Assembly (NCBI GenBank): GCA_024636935.1
Contig: JAGXGC010000007.1
Coordinates: forward strand, 45,794 to 109,793
Source of the DNA: Sideroxydans sp.
GTDB taxonomy: Bacteria; Pseudomonadota; Gammaproteobacteria; Burkholderiales; Gallionellaceae
DNA: 64,000 nucleotides
Direction: 5' to 3'
In this document: piece by piece, positions 30,483 to 38,498 of the stretch
How the letters are laid out: each line of letters begins with the position of its first letter
Position numbering within the stretch: the stretch's first letter is position 1
Translations under genes and position numbers: made by a program
The notes under the pieces: generated by a model
What the model was told of the DNA's origin: nothing
Database searches by the model: none
Seen by the model: the letters and a program-made list of their open reading frames with translations, nothing else

Positions 30483-30861
30483 AGTACTTACGTTACTTCT
30501 GCGTACCGGCAAATCCCTGAAATTACCTATGAATTTTGGCAAAATTTGCCGGAATTTGCCGGAACATTTCTTTGTGGATTTCGCAAAGAAAGTTTAGTTT
30601 CTTGCTTTGAATCCGACTTACTTCTGTCAACCGTGCTATGCCGACGATGTTTTGGATGCTCATCAGCTGAATAGGCATTCAAATTAGGAGCATGCAGGTG
30701 GATGGTCCTCTCCCATAAGGGACGCCCAACAATTCCGATCATGGTTGCTTGACCGACAGGTCGTCTCTGGGCTCTTTATCGGTGCCATAGCGGACACTCA
30801 GGAAAGAGGTGTGCTATTTCTGTGCCAGAAGACGACACCTTGCCAAACAATAGTTCGACTA
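30483..30861. other. Intergenic region after tRNA-Leu with three ATTTGCCGG boxes
   Basis: No gene is supported in these 379 bp. AATTTGCCGG occurs twice in direct tandem (30543-30562) and once inverted as ACCGGCAAAT (30505-30514), all within 80 bp of the tRNA 3' end. An AGCGGACACT box, seen elsewhere in the window, lies at 30789-30798. The boxes could be recombinase-binding arms of a lost integrative element, but no integrase gene is present. Confidence 0.4.
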
Positions 30862-31359
30862 CTATTCGTAGAGTTGTATTATGAGTATTGCTAAATCGTA
30901 CCTATTAAAAGGAAATCTCCGCTTCCATCCAATAAATCGGATTGCGCTGACATCCCAGTTTTCTTTCCCGCCACCAAGAATAGCCATGATTGGTTCGGCA
31001 ATCCCAGAAGATGGAGTGCGAGCTATTCTGGTCAGAGTCCTTTTGTCCACAGGACTTAATGTTGTACTCCCTCGCGGGTGAGTATGCCAATCACCTAAGT
31101 ACGTCTCACGACCGTTGGTAATAAGATGATGTGCGGACAGCTCTGCCTGTTGGTACTCGGCATCAGGAACAAACCCATATCGACGGTGGATTGCTTTTGG
31201 GCCTGGTCCAATAATCGCAGTAACGACAACATCTCTATTATCTGCTACGTAACCAAGTAGCATGCCTCCAGTTTCCAAGGGAAAACTTAGTTCGCCAAGA
31301 GCGCACATCTGTATGTATGTGGGCTTTGGTATCCAAAACCGCTCATCCATGAGCGTCAC
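30862..31359 (-). CDS. JAB/MPN-domain metalloprotease (deubiquitinase-like)
   Basis: This is a predicted zinc-dependent peptidase or isopeptidase of the prokaryotic JAB family, which removes ubiquitin-like modifiers or trims conjugates. The 165-residue protein shows a full JAMM set: a glutamate in PLETGGMLLGY (about residue 31), the metal-binding HTHP (about residue 97) and the SxxD of TLSPVDKRTL. The gene overlaps the end of the E2-E1 fusion gene by 17 bp, so the two are co-translated. The pairing mirrors Cap2/Cap3 of CBASS and Bil-type operons, but no cyclase is present. MDERF, three codons in, is an alternative start. Confidence 0.88.
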   Translation of the reverse strand: MTLMDERFWIPKPTYIQMCALGELSFPLETGGMLLGYVADNRDVVVTAIIGPGPKAIHRRYGFVPDAEYQQAELSAHHLITNGRETYLGDWHTHPRGSTTLSPVDKRTLTRIARTPSSGIAEPIMAILGGGKENWDVSAIRFIGWKRRFPFNRYDLAILIIQLYE

Positions 31360-33058
31360 ATGCGATATTTACATCGAGCGGAAACGTTTCCCAATGAGGT
31401 GCGATTGGGCGTCCGTCACGCCACAGATTAACTATTCCTACGTCCCAATCAAAATCTGGGTATCCATTTTCATCTCCCAAGTTAAGGGTCGCGACGGCTA
31501 GGCGCACGGCTTCTAGTGCAACAACATCCATATCGAAGCCCGTCCCTGTAAAGGTTGGGCTGAAACAACCAACTGGATGGATGTTGGCGCCTTCTTCGAA
31601 GGCAGGGGTCGGGTAAACCCCTTCGGATTGATTATGCCTAAAGCACTTCCAGCAACCAGTCGTCTTGCCTCGAATCGCGCGACCAACGATGCCTCCCCGA
31701 CTGCCTGGTGTTCCAAATGCCCAATGATAAGGGATGCCTTGTTCCCAGGCTAAATCTGAAAGAAAATGCTGTACGGTAAATTCAACTGTGCAGTCAATAA
31801 TGATATCTACCTTGTCCAATGCCTGCGCCATTTGGCTCTCATGCAAAGTCAAGAATTCAGGAGTTGGAGTTCCTCCAACCTTTAGCGCGAATGGCTTCGT
31901 TTCAACGAAAGGATAATTCTGCTCAATGAATATTGAAAGGGCGTGCGATTTAGGAAGGCCAGTAGCTGATGACCCAAGCATCCAACGTGGACTGTTACCC
32001 GTCTGTACTAAATCGTGGTCGACGAGGCTAAGTCTTCCAACACCGGCTCTGGCAAGCTGCCATGCAACTGTCGAGCCTAACGCACCGAGTCCGAAAATGG
32101 CCGCCTTTTTTTGGGATAAACCTTTCAGGCGAGGCACACGGGCCTGAGCGTCATCCTGGCCGCCACGATCTGGTCTTGCAAGATAACAACGAATTTGACT
32201 GCCTGATGGTAGGCGTCGTTGACTACGTTGTGTGACGCTACGTTCTCGGAAACGAACAACAAAGATCCAGATATCGTGCAATTCTTTATATCGAGCTTCG
32301 TCTTGAAAGACAATGCCAATGATGTCGGGACCGCCATTGAAATCTGGTTGTTCAAGTTTGGGCCACACTGAAATCGCTTCAGCAAGTATATCTAGCGGCT
32401 TGTTAGTTTTTGGTCGGCACGACAGCCGAACCCAACGAGCCTTGAATCTACTTGGGTACCTTTTCTTGATAGCGCCATCTGCTTCTCCAAGCAAACTGCC
32501 ATTTACGCCATGAACCTCAAGTACAGCACCACGAAACTGCACATCGCTCGAACTCGGCTCTACACCAATTAGCAACTGCCCACGGTTGTTATCTAAAGGT
32601 AGGTTCCACCCCGAAGTTAAAACGAGGGAGCCAGTCTGAAAACTGCTTTCCAGATAGCCGGTGACAGGAGCACCCTCATGAGCTTCTATAACAGCAGGCT
32701 CACCCTCATTGGCTCTTAGTACTTCTGGTAGACGCTCAACGAGATACTGGGCAACAGAATCCCGCGAGGCGTCCCACTCTGAATCTATATGGGCGACAAA
32801 GCAAAGGAGCTTTGAATATGGATCCTGATGACGCGCCAAGTTAAGCGTTGGCGCAAATACCTGAAATGCGAAATATGGATAATTTGACGGAAAGACTACC
32901 GTTAGACGATGGTTTACTTCCGAGATGGGATATGTAACGTGCAGAGCGAGCTGACCAGCAGCTCGTCTTCCCGTATCTTCCTCGAATGAAAGCCCGGCAT
33001 CTTTTAATGCTTGGAGTTCAAATTCGAGACGCTCCGGATACTTTTCATACCAAAGCAA
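31343..33058 (-). CDS. E2-E1 fusion: UBC-like domain plus ThiF-type adenylyltransferase
   Basis: This is a predicted modifier-activating and conjugating enzyme. The N-terminal part (about 1-115) matches an E2/UBC-like fold: FPSNYPYFAF, a histidine and LLCF (candidate catalytic Cys86), then W95. A middle region (about 130-300) has no family I recognise. The C-terminal ThiF/E1 domain has IFGLGALGSTVAWQLARAG (ATP loop 323-329), LVDHDLVQTGNSPRW and VDIIIDCTVEF, then GCWKCF and PVGCFSPTFTG cysteines that may bind zinc or form the thioester. The start is TTG, directly after the stop of the Pro-rich ORF, with a strong AGGGAGG 8 bp upstream. It is followed by the JAB gene. The organisation resembles CBASS Cap2, but without its partners. 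Confidence 0.85.
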   Translation of the reverse strand: MLWYEKYPERLEFELQALKDAGLSFEEDTGRRAAGQLALHVTYPISEVNHRLTVVFPSNYPYFAFQVFAPTLNLARHQDPYSKLLCFVAHIDSEWDASRDSVAQYLVERLPEVLRANEGEPAVIEAHEGAPVTGYLESSFQTGSLVLTSGWNLPLDNNRGQLLIGVEPSSSDVQFRGAVLEVHGVNGSLLGEADGAIKKRYPSRFKARWVRLSCRPKTNKPLDILAEAISVWPKLEQPDFNGGPDIIGIVFQDEARYKELHDIWIFVVRFRERSVTQRSQRRLPSGSQIRCYLARPDRGGQDDAQARVPRLKGLSQKKAAIFGLGALGSTVAWQLARAGVGRLSLVDHDLVQTGNSPRWMLGSSATGLPKSHALSIFIEQNYPFVETKPFALKVGGTPTPEFLTLHESQMAQALDKVDIIIDCTVEFTVQHFLSDLAWEQGIPYHWAFGTPGSRGGIVGRAIRGKTTGCWKCFRHNQSEGVYPTPAFEEGANIHPVGCFSPTFTGTGFDMDVVALEAVRLAVATLNLGDENGYPDFDWDVGIVNLWRDGRPIAPHWETFPLDVNIACDAHG

Positions 33059-33214
33059 CTAACCAACCTCCCTATCCTTTGGGGGGCGAGGTGGTGGTGT
33101 TGGTCCCGGTGGAACGTTGGTAGGTGGACCGGGTGGAACTTTTGGGTGTTCGGGGTGCTCAGGATGTTCAGGGTGCGAAGGACGATGTGCAGGATTTTTT
33201 GTTGAATCTGGCAT
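33059..33214 (-). CDS. Proline/histidine-rich 51-residue peptide ending in glycine
   Basis: This small ORF is not in the ORF track. It begins MPDSTKNPAHRPSHPE, contains three HPE repeats, then a Pro-rich stretch (VPPGPPTNVPPGPTPPP) and ends KDREVG. About 40% of residues are proline. A good Shine-Dalgarno (GTGAGGTG) precedes its ATG, and its stop abuts the TTG start of the E2-E1 gene, whose own Shine-Dalgarno lies inside this ORF, so it is the first gene of the E2-E1/JAB operon. A C-terminal glycine is what an E1 would need to adenylate, so it could be an unstructured modifier, a substrate or a leader. Function is unknown. Confidence 0.6.
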   Translation of the reverse strand: MPDSTKNPAHRPSHPEHPEHPEHPKVPPGPPTNVPPGPTPPPRPPKDREVG

Positions 33215-33445
33215 GTGACACCTCACTTAGAATGGCAAGAAGACCTTACCCAATGCCAAGTGTATACCGAATTTATTGAAGAGGGATGTAGACAGAACTG
33301 TTTCCTAAGTACGTGAAATATTTTCAACATCACCATCGCAACGCACCGTAATGAAAAGTTGCCCGTGCAAGACAGGCCATCAATCCAATCTATTTCGAGC
33401 CCTACTGGAACTGAAGGGGCTGCTTTGCAGCAGATTTGTGCTGAC

Positions 33446-33480
33446 ATCAAAGTCCGCTACCGGCCATAGCGGACTTTGAT
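33446..33480. promoter_or_regulatory. 14-bp perfect inverted repeat between the divergent operons
   Basis: ATCAAAGTCCGCTA and TAGCGGACTTTGAT form a perfect 14-bp inverted repeat with a 7-nt CCGGCCA centre, in the 439-bp gap between the E2-E1/JAB operon and the AAA/subtilase operon. No T-run follows, so an operator or structured site is more likely than a terminator. The rest of the gap (33215-33653) shows no gene. Confidence 0.55.
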
Positions 33481-33653
33481 GGTTGGCTGAAGACTGTCGG
33501 TTGAGAGTGTATGCAAGTCTGCTTCTGGTGTATCCACTATGGATGCTATTACTTTGCTAATAAGTCTTCCTCTATTAGAGGGTAAAATATAACCCGTAGG
33601 CAAAATACGTAATATTCGGATTTGAACCGTAACAAAGGCATACCGCGCATAAA

Positions 33654-34646
33654 ATGAATGCAGACCTGACAAAAAGACTATTTAAAGCAATAGCCCTTGG
33701 CTCAGAAAAAGATTTAGATAGCCTTTGCAGAAAAATAATTTCAGCCGAAGATAGTAAAGGCCATGCTTTGCTTGCTAGCCAGCTGGAGGGCATTTTGAAA
33801 ACAAAAAAAACCACTCCTAGTGAAGTGCCCAAAACGGATAGTGAACGGGTGCTGCAAAGTTTACCTTTAAGCCGTCGCCACCAAGATCCTCTCGTGGTTA
33901 AAATGGATCGCACCTTATTGCGACATTTCATGGTTCTTCCAGAATCTGTTGAGACGAGGTTTAGTCGAATTGAACAGGAATACGCAGCAAGAGAGCGTCT
34001 TGCATCTTTCGGCCTGCGAAATAAGAAAAAAATTCTACTTTATGGGCATCCTGGTTGTGGAAAAACTTTAGGGGCTGAAAGGCTAGCGTGGACGACTGGC
34101 TTGCCTCTCGTGAAAGTAAGATTCGATGCTTTAATTTCATCTTACTTTGGCGAGTCTGGAGTAAATTTACGAGCCGTATTTGAATCGGCAAAGGCTAGGC
34201 CATGTTTGCTGTTCCTTGATGAGTGTGACTTCATAGCGAAATCCAGGAGCAATCAAAATGATGTTGGTGAAGTTCCTCGTCTTGTTAATACGCTATTGCA
34301 ACTCTTGGAAGACTTCGATGCGCCAGGGCTTCTGGTAGCGGCAACAAATCTGGATAAGCAATTAGATAAGGCGTTGTTTCGACGTTTTGATGATGTCTTT
34401 GAGGTGTTGCCTCCAGGGGCAGAGGAAATTGAGAGGCTACTCAAGATGACACTATCCTCAATTGACAATGCTTCAAATATTCATTGGGACGAACTGGTTC
34501 GTAAGCTCGTCGGTATGTCTGCCGCCGACGTTGTTAAGGTTGCTCAAGACGCTGCAAAAAATACAGTTTTGAGTGGCAAGGGAGAGGTGCGACATGAAGA
34601 CTTGGAATTTGCTATTTCTGAGATATATAAGAGAGACCAAAGCTAA
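33654..34646 (+). CDS. AAA-family ATPase paired with a subtilase
   Basis: This is a 330-residue AAA ATPase of the FtsH/spastin-like class. A helical N-terminal region (about 1-110) is followed by Walker A GHPGCGKT (131-138), SSYFGESGVNLRAVFESA (pore-loop region), Walker B LLFLDECDF (185-193) and the arginine-rich RRFDDVFEVLPPGAEE. It probably forms a ring that remodels or delivers proteins. The subtilisin-like protease starts 51 bp downstream, so the pair likely forms an ATP-driven proteolytic or regulated-protease module. Base composition is lower in GC than the flanking core genes, suggesting transfer. The partner relationship is inferred from adjacency. Confidence 0.88.
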   Translation: MNADLTKRLFKAIALGSEKDLDSLCRKIISAEDSKGHALLASQLEGILKTKKTTPSEVPKTDSERVLQSLPLSRRHQDPLVVKMDRTLLRHFMVLPESVETRFSRIEQEYAARERLASFGLRNKKKILLYGHPGCGKTLGAERLAWTTGLPLVKVRFDALISSYFGESGVNLRAVFESAKARPCLLFLDECDFIAKSRSNQNDVGEVPRLVNTLLQLLEDFDAPGLLVAATNLDKQLDKALFRRFDDVFEVLPPGAEEIERLLKMTLSSIDNASNIHWDELVRKLVGMSAADVVKVAQDAAKNTVLSGKGEVRHEDLEFAISEIYKRDQS

Positions 34647-34697
34647 TTTTTCAGTACCCATAGTAATAGTTACCACAATTAAAGAAGAGTTGGAAAA

Positions 34698-37301
34698 ATG
34701 GCCCAAACTCCCTCAGGCACAAATACTTTTCCACACCTTTCTTTACCCTTAGTTGTCCGCGATCGAGCTTGGCTCAGTGGAGGGGGAAGAACCCCAGATC
34801 AGGAACAACACAACAAAGACAATCGCAGAGAGCATAGTGTCCGATTAAAGGGGCAAGCCGATGCAGCTATCGCTACGTGGGCCAGACAACGTTTGGAACG
34901 CGAACAGGCCGAACTACCTCCTATTCCTGCGAACATCCCTCTATTTATCAAGGTAGATCCAGACTCCGACCTGGAATTTCTTCGCCATTTTTTTAAGCTT
35001 GAAATCGTGTCCGAGCAGGATGATGGATTCGTTGTGGTTGCAAGTGAAGAAATCGACATGGCGACTTTTCTCGACATGGTGGGTGGTTTTGCAGAAGATC
35101 GAAGAGGGGCCACTACTACTGCCAAGATTTATGATGTTTTCGGCCCGGACAATCCTCAGCTGCGCATTGATCGTTTGTTATCAGACACCTTGAGAGAGAA
35201 ATGGCACGGGATTACCGACGCGGAAATTTACACTGTTGACGTCGGTATCGAATGCTTGGGAAGTACCTATGTTCCGCTCCCACCGGAGCAAAGAGAAAAT
35301 GAAGATGATGCTAATTTTGATGATCGTATAACTGCGTGGCGCGCGTTGGCACATCAGGCTCAGGCGGCTTGGGATGATTTGATGGAAGAGCGCGAAGGTG
35401 AGCTCATCAGCTTTGTCCACGGATATAGGGGCGAAATACTGGACATTCTGCATGATGCTCATTTAGGAGTGGCGACCCTTCCCGATAGTTTCACAGTTCG
35501 AATCCGAATGTCAGGGCTCGGCTTACGTGATTTAGTATTCAACTATCCATACCTCTTTGAAGTTAATGAACCCGATGAGGTCGGAGGGATCGTTGCGCGC
35601 CCCGAAGAACAGGATCAGCTACAGCATCAACTGGAGGTTCAACAACCAGACCTTGGCTCTCCTGCCGTATGCGTAATCGATAGTGGCATTCAAGAACAAC
35701 ATCCGTTACTCGCTGCAACAATTGATGCGCCATCTTCAATGTGTTTTATCCCTGGAGTCAATCCATCCGACGTGGCTGACTATGTACCATCAGGAGGGCA
35801 TGGAACAAGAGTTGCAGGAGCAGTACTCTATCCACGTGGGGCACCGCTAAATGGAACATTCACATCCCCATGTTGGATTCAGAATGCTCGTGTGCTGGAT
35901 AATAATAATCTTTTGATCACTACGCTTTATCCACCATTGTATCTTCGAGCAATCGTGTCTAAATATGCTGGAGAGCATGGAACAAAATTGTTCAACCATT
36001 CCATTGCGGCATATCGGCCATGTCGTCTTCGCCAGATGTCTGCATGGGCCGCGTCTATAGATTGGCTTTCGTGGGAATATGACATCTTATTTTTTCAGAG
36101 CGCGGGAAATTTGCCGGATCAGTCGAGGGCAACACCTTTTCGCTTGGGTATCCTTGATCATCTGCTGGCAGGACATGACTATCCCGAGTATCTTGTGCGC
36201 GACTCATCTCGAATTCCCAGCCCTTCCGAGAGTTTGCAGGCTCTAACAATTGGATCAATCAACCATCAAGGTTTTACATCGGGAAATTTGAGTTCTTTCG
36301 GTGGTACAGACGAAGCATCGTCTTTCTCTACAACGGGGCTTGGAGTTTGGGGATCGATCAAACCGGATGTCGTCGAGTATGGTGGTGGCAAGGTGCGGGA
36401 CACTTCTATACCACCCAGTCTTACGACCCCATCCCAGGTTTGCACTGACCTAGTAAGGTCAACCATGTACGGTGGGCCTTTGAGTGCGAAGGACGAAGTT
36501 GGCACATCATTCGCCGCTCCAAAGGTAGCTTCTATTGCAGTAGCCGTTCAACGACTTTTACCGAATGAGCCATCGCTCTTATATCGGGGCATGATAGTGA
36601 ATTCTGCTAGATGGCCTGAATGGGCCGAAAGCGCACCGAACAAGCTGAATGTATTAAGGCAAATAGGCTTTGGAATCCCAGATATTGACCGCGCCACGAG
36701 CAATACTCCGTTTAGAGTGACTCTCATTACGAATGGGGAGAATCATATTAAGGCGAGAGAAGCACAGATATACCAAATTCCGGTTCCACATGAACTTAGA
36801 CAACCGGGAGATGATTTTCAAATTCGAATCGATGTCACACTTTCCTATGTAGCAAAGCCACGAAGAACTCGGCGCAATGTTCGTCAATATCTTTCGACTT
36901 GGGCCGATTGGAAAAGCAGTAAGCTCGGGGAGTCTGTTGAGTCATTTCAGGGGCGAGTGCTGAAAGATGGCGTTTCAACTAATGCCATAGGCGAAAGCGT
37001 CATTCCTTGGACAATCAGAGAAAATGACGGTTGGGGAGAAATCGAGGGCGTAAAAAGAAGTACGGGTACAGTCCAAAAGGATTGGGTTGTGATCAGCTCA
37101 CATAGTCTTCCAGTAGATTTTTGTATTGCAGTTGTGGGACATGCTGGTTGGGATAAAGACCCGGAGGCTTATGCAAAATATGCCCTCGTGGTCACGTTCG
37201 AGGCTATTAATCAAGACTTGGAGATATATGAGAGGATAGCGGCTTCGGTGAATACATTGGTGCCGATTCAGGAGATAGAATCAGAAGTTCAAAATGGATA
37301 A
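34698..37301 (+). CDS. Large S8 family subtilisin-like serine protease
   Basis: This 867-residue protein has no signal peptide, so it is expected to be cytoplasmic. The catalytic triad is visible as Asp328 (CVIDSGIQ), His368 (GGHGTRVAGAV) and Ser604 (GTSFAAPKVA). A roughly 320-residue N-terminal region and a roughly 200-residue C-terminal region are unassigned. An AGAAGAG sequence precedes the ATG. It follows the AAA ATPase on the same strand, a pairing seen in accessory regions of other bacteria and likely used in defence or stress, which is an inference. It is divergent from the E2-E1/JAB operon. Confidence 0.88.
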   Translation: MAQTPSGTNTFPHLSLPLVVRDRAWLSGGGRTPDQEQHNKDNRREHSVRLKGQADAAIATWARQRLEREQAELPPIPANIPLFIKVDPDSDLEFLRHFFKLEIVSEQDDGFVVVASEEIDMATFLDMVGGFAEDRRGATTTAKIYDVFGPDNPQLRIDRLLSDTLREKWHGITDAEIYTVDVGIECLGSTYVPLPPEQRENEDDANFDDRITAWRALAHQAQAAWDDLMEEREGELISFVHGYRGEILDILHDAHLGVATLPDSFTVRIRMSGLGLRDLVFNYPYLFEVNEPDEVGGIVARPEEQDQLQHQLEVQQPDLGSPAVCVIDSGIQEQHPLLAATIDAPSSMCFIPGVNPSDVADYVPSGGHGTRVAGAVLYPRGAPLNGTFTSPCWIQNARVLDNNNLLITTLYPPLYLRAIVSKYAGEHGTKLFNHSIAAYRPCRLRQMSAWAASIDWLSWEYDILFFQSAGNLPDQSRATPFRLGILDHLLAGHDYPEYLVRDSSRIPSPSESLQALTIGSINHQGFTSGNLSSFGGTDEASSFSTTGLGVWGSIKPDVVEYGGGKVRDTSIPPSLTTPSQVCTDLVRSTMYGGPLSAKDEVGTSFAAPKVASIAVAVQRLLPNEPSLLYRGMIVNSARWPEWAESAPNKLNVLRQIGFGIPDIDRATSNTPFRVTLITNGENHIKAREAQIYQIPVPHELRQPGDDFQIRIDVTLSYVAKPRRTRRNVRQYLSTWADWKSSKLGESVESFQGRVLKDGVSTNAIGESVIPWTIRENDGWGEIEGVKRSTGTVQKDWVVISSHSLPVDFCIAVVGHAGWDKDPEAYAKYALVVTFEAINQDLEIYERIAASVNTLVPIQEIESEVQNG

Positions 37302-37675
37302 GTGCACCTTGTTTTGACGCGTGAGAATATCTTGAGGATGCATAATCAGTTTTTCAATGTTTGGTATGTAGCATCGCTTCGGGTTGAAAACGATTGTGTT
37401 AATGGTTAGTAAGCAGACGTCCCGGCAGCCAAACTCCGACAGTCATTTCAGCAAATCATCACAGTCCGCTATGGCCGAGAAGTAGATGGCATGGCTGGCA
37501 AACTTTTATTATGTAATCGAATTTCCGTGACTAGATAGCATTCCGCTCCTGAAATTTCTCACGCGCTTTTACTTATATTTACTTCCATTTACCGCACTGT
37601 TTTTTTAAACAATATCTTGGCGATTTGATGAAAAAATACTTGTGTTTTAAGAGGGTGTTGAATTAGAGTTGTTGC
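37302..37675 (+). other. Intergenic region after the subtilase gene
   Basis: No gene is supported here. The stretch is AT-rich towards 37560-37660 and includes AGTCCGCT at 37463-37470, the reverse complement of the AGCGGACT box seen elsewhere. It marks the change from the defence-like pair to the mobile-element remnant. Confidence 0.4.
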
Positions 37676-38152
37676 ATGAATTTTTTGCAAAAAGCCTTGG
37701 ATGTAAAAATCTTTGATGCACTGCCAGGTGAGTGCTGGCGGCGCATTCGCATTGAAGCATTACCTTTATTGGGATTCATGCCCTTTGTAGTACTGCTGGT
37801 CGCAAATGCCCTGTTCATAAAATTTTCTCTGATCGATGCAACTTGGCAGTTAGTGCTCGATCAGGCTCTGGACTTTGCTCTATGCCTTGGGCTTTTTTCG
37901 ACTGGTGCGGCTTGCTACAAGAAATTCAAGACCGCCATGATATCGGCTGCCCTGAGATGGATCGGTTCTGGCCGAGTCGGGTATCGATATATCTCGACAA
38001 TCCATGCCATGATGAAATTTTTGAATGTACTGCTTCAGCGCATGGAGATTCAATCTATCCAGGCTGCCGTTCGAGTTAGAGTCGCGCTAGGCATCGTTCA
38101 CCCCTCCTTGTTTGCCCGTTTAATCCCCACTCCTATCTTTCGTCGCGCTTAA
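37676..38152 (+). CDS. Hypothetical membrane protein
   Basis: I do not recognise this 158-residue protein. It has two hydrophobic segments (LPLLGFMPFVVLLVANALFI at about 29-48 and DFALCLGLFSTGAACY at about 66-81) and a basic C-terminal half. The start codon has only a weak ribosome-binding site. It lies between the AAA/subtilase pair and the HTH gene of a mobile-element remnant. It may be a mobile-element accessory protein. Confidence 0.45.
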   Translation: MNFLQKALDVKIFDALPGECWRRIRIEALPLLGFMPFVVLLVANALFIKFSLIDATWQLVLDQALDFALCLGLFSTGAACYKKFKTAMISAALRWIGSGRVGYRYISTIHAMMKFLNVLLQRMEIQSIQAAVRVRVALGIVHPSLFARLIPTPIFRRA

Positions 38153-38228
38153 AGCGTGACGATTATCAGCCCCGTCCGCTTGCGCCGTACTTCCTTTGGG
38201 TTGTTTCATTTCCTATGGAATACGCAAA

Positions 38229-38498
38229 ATGGATATCACACTTTTTTTGACCATCCCTGAAGCAGCACACTTGCTGCGCATTGCTCCACAAACGATTCGT
38301 AATCACATTTTTAAAGGAATATTTCCGATACCGACGACACTTCTATGCGGCAGGCGGTTACTTCGCCGTGCAGATGTTGAGGCATACGTTAGGGGAGAGA
38401 CTATTCCAGCACACCCGCAGAGTAGTCCCCCCTCATCTGTAAGCAAGCGCGGTCGCCCGCGTAAACGGGCTCCAGAATCGCATGGGAGTGCATCATGA
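38229..38498 (+). CDS. Excisionase/AlpA-like helix-turn-helix protein with AT-hook-like tail
   Basis: This is a small DNA-binding protein. From the ATG at 38229 the N-terminal part (TIPEAAHLLRIAPQTIRNHIFKG...RLLRRADVEAYVRG) is a MerR-type/excisionase helix-turn-helix. The C-terminal tail SKRGRPRKRAPESH resembles an AT-hook. The ORF track begins 11 codons earlier. It overlaps the following gene by four bases (ATGA). It probably regulates or excises an integrated element, although no integrase is present. Confidence 0.75.
   Translation: MDITLFLTIPEAAHLLRIAPQTIRNHIFKGIFPIPTTLLCGRRLLRRADVEAYVRGETIPAHPQSSPPSSVSKRGRPRKRAPESHGSAS

Noticed and set aside
30862-33214. Type II CBASS operon
   Set aside because: E2-E1 fusion and JAB resemble Cap2 and Cap3, but no CD-NTase or effector gene is present on either side, so CBASS cannot be claimed.
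33223-33450. 75-codon minus-strand ORF upstream of the Pro-rich peptide
   Set aside because: No ribosome-binding site, no domain pattern, and it overlaps the probable promoter/operator region.
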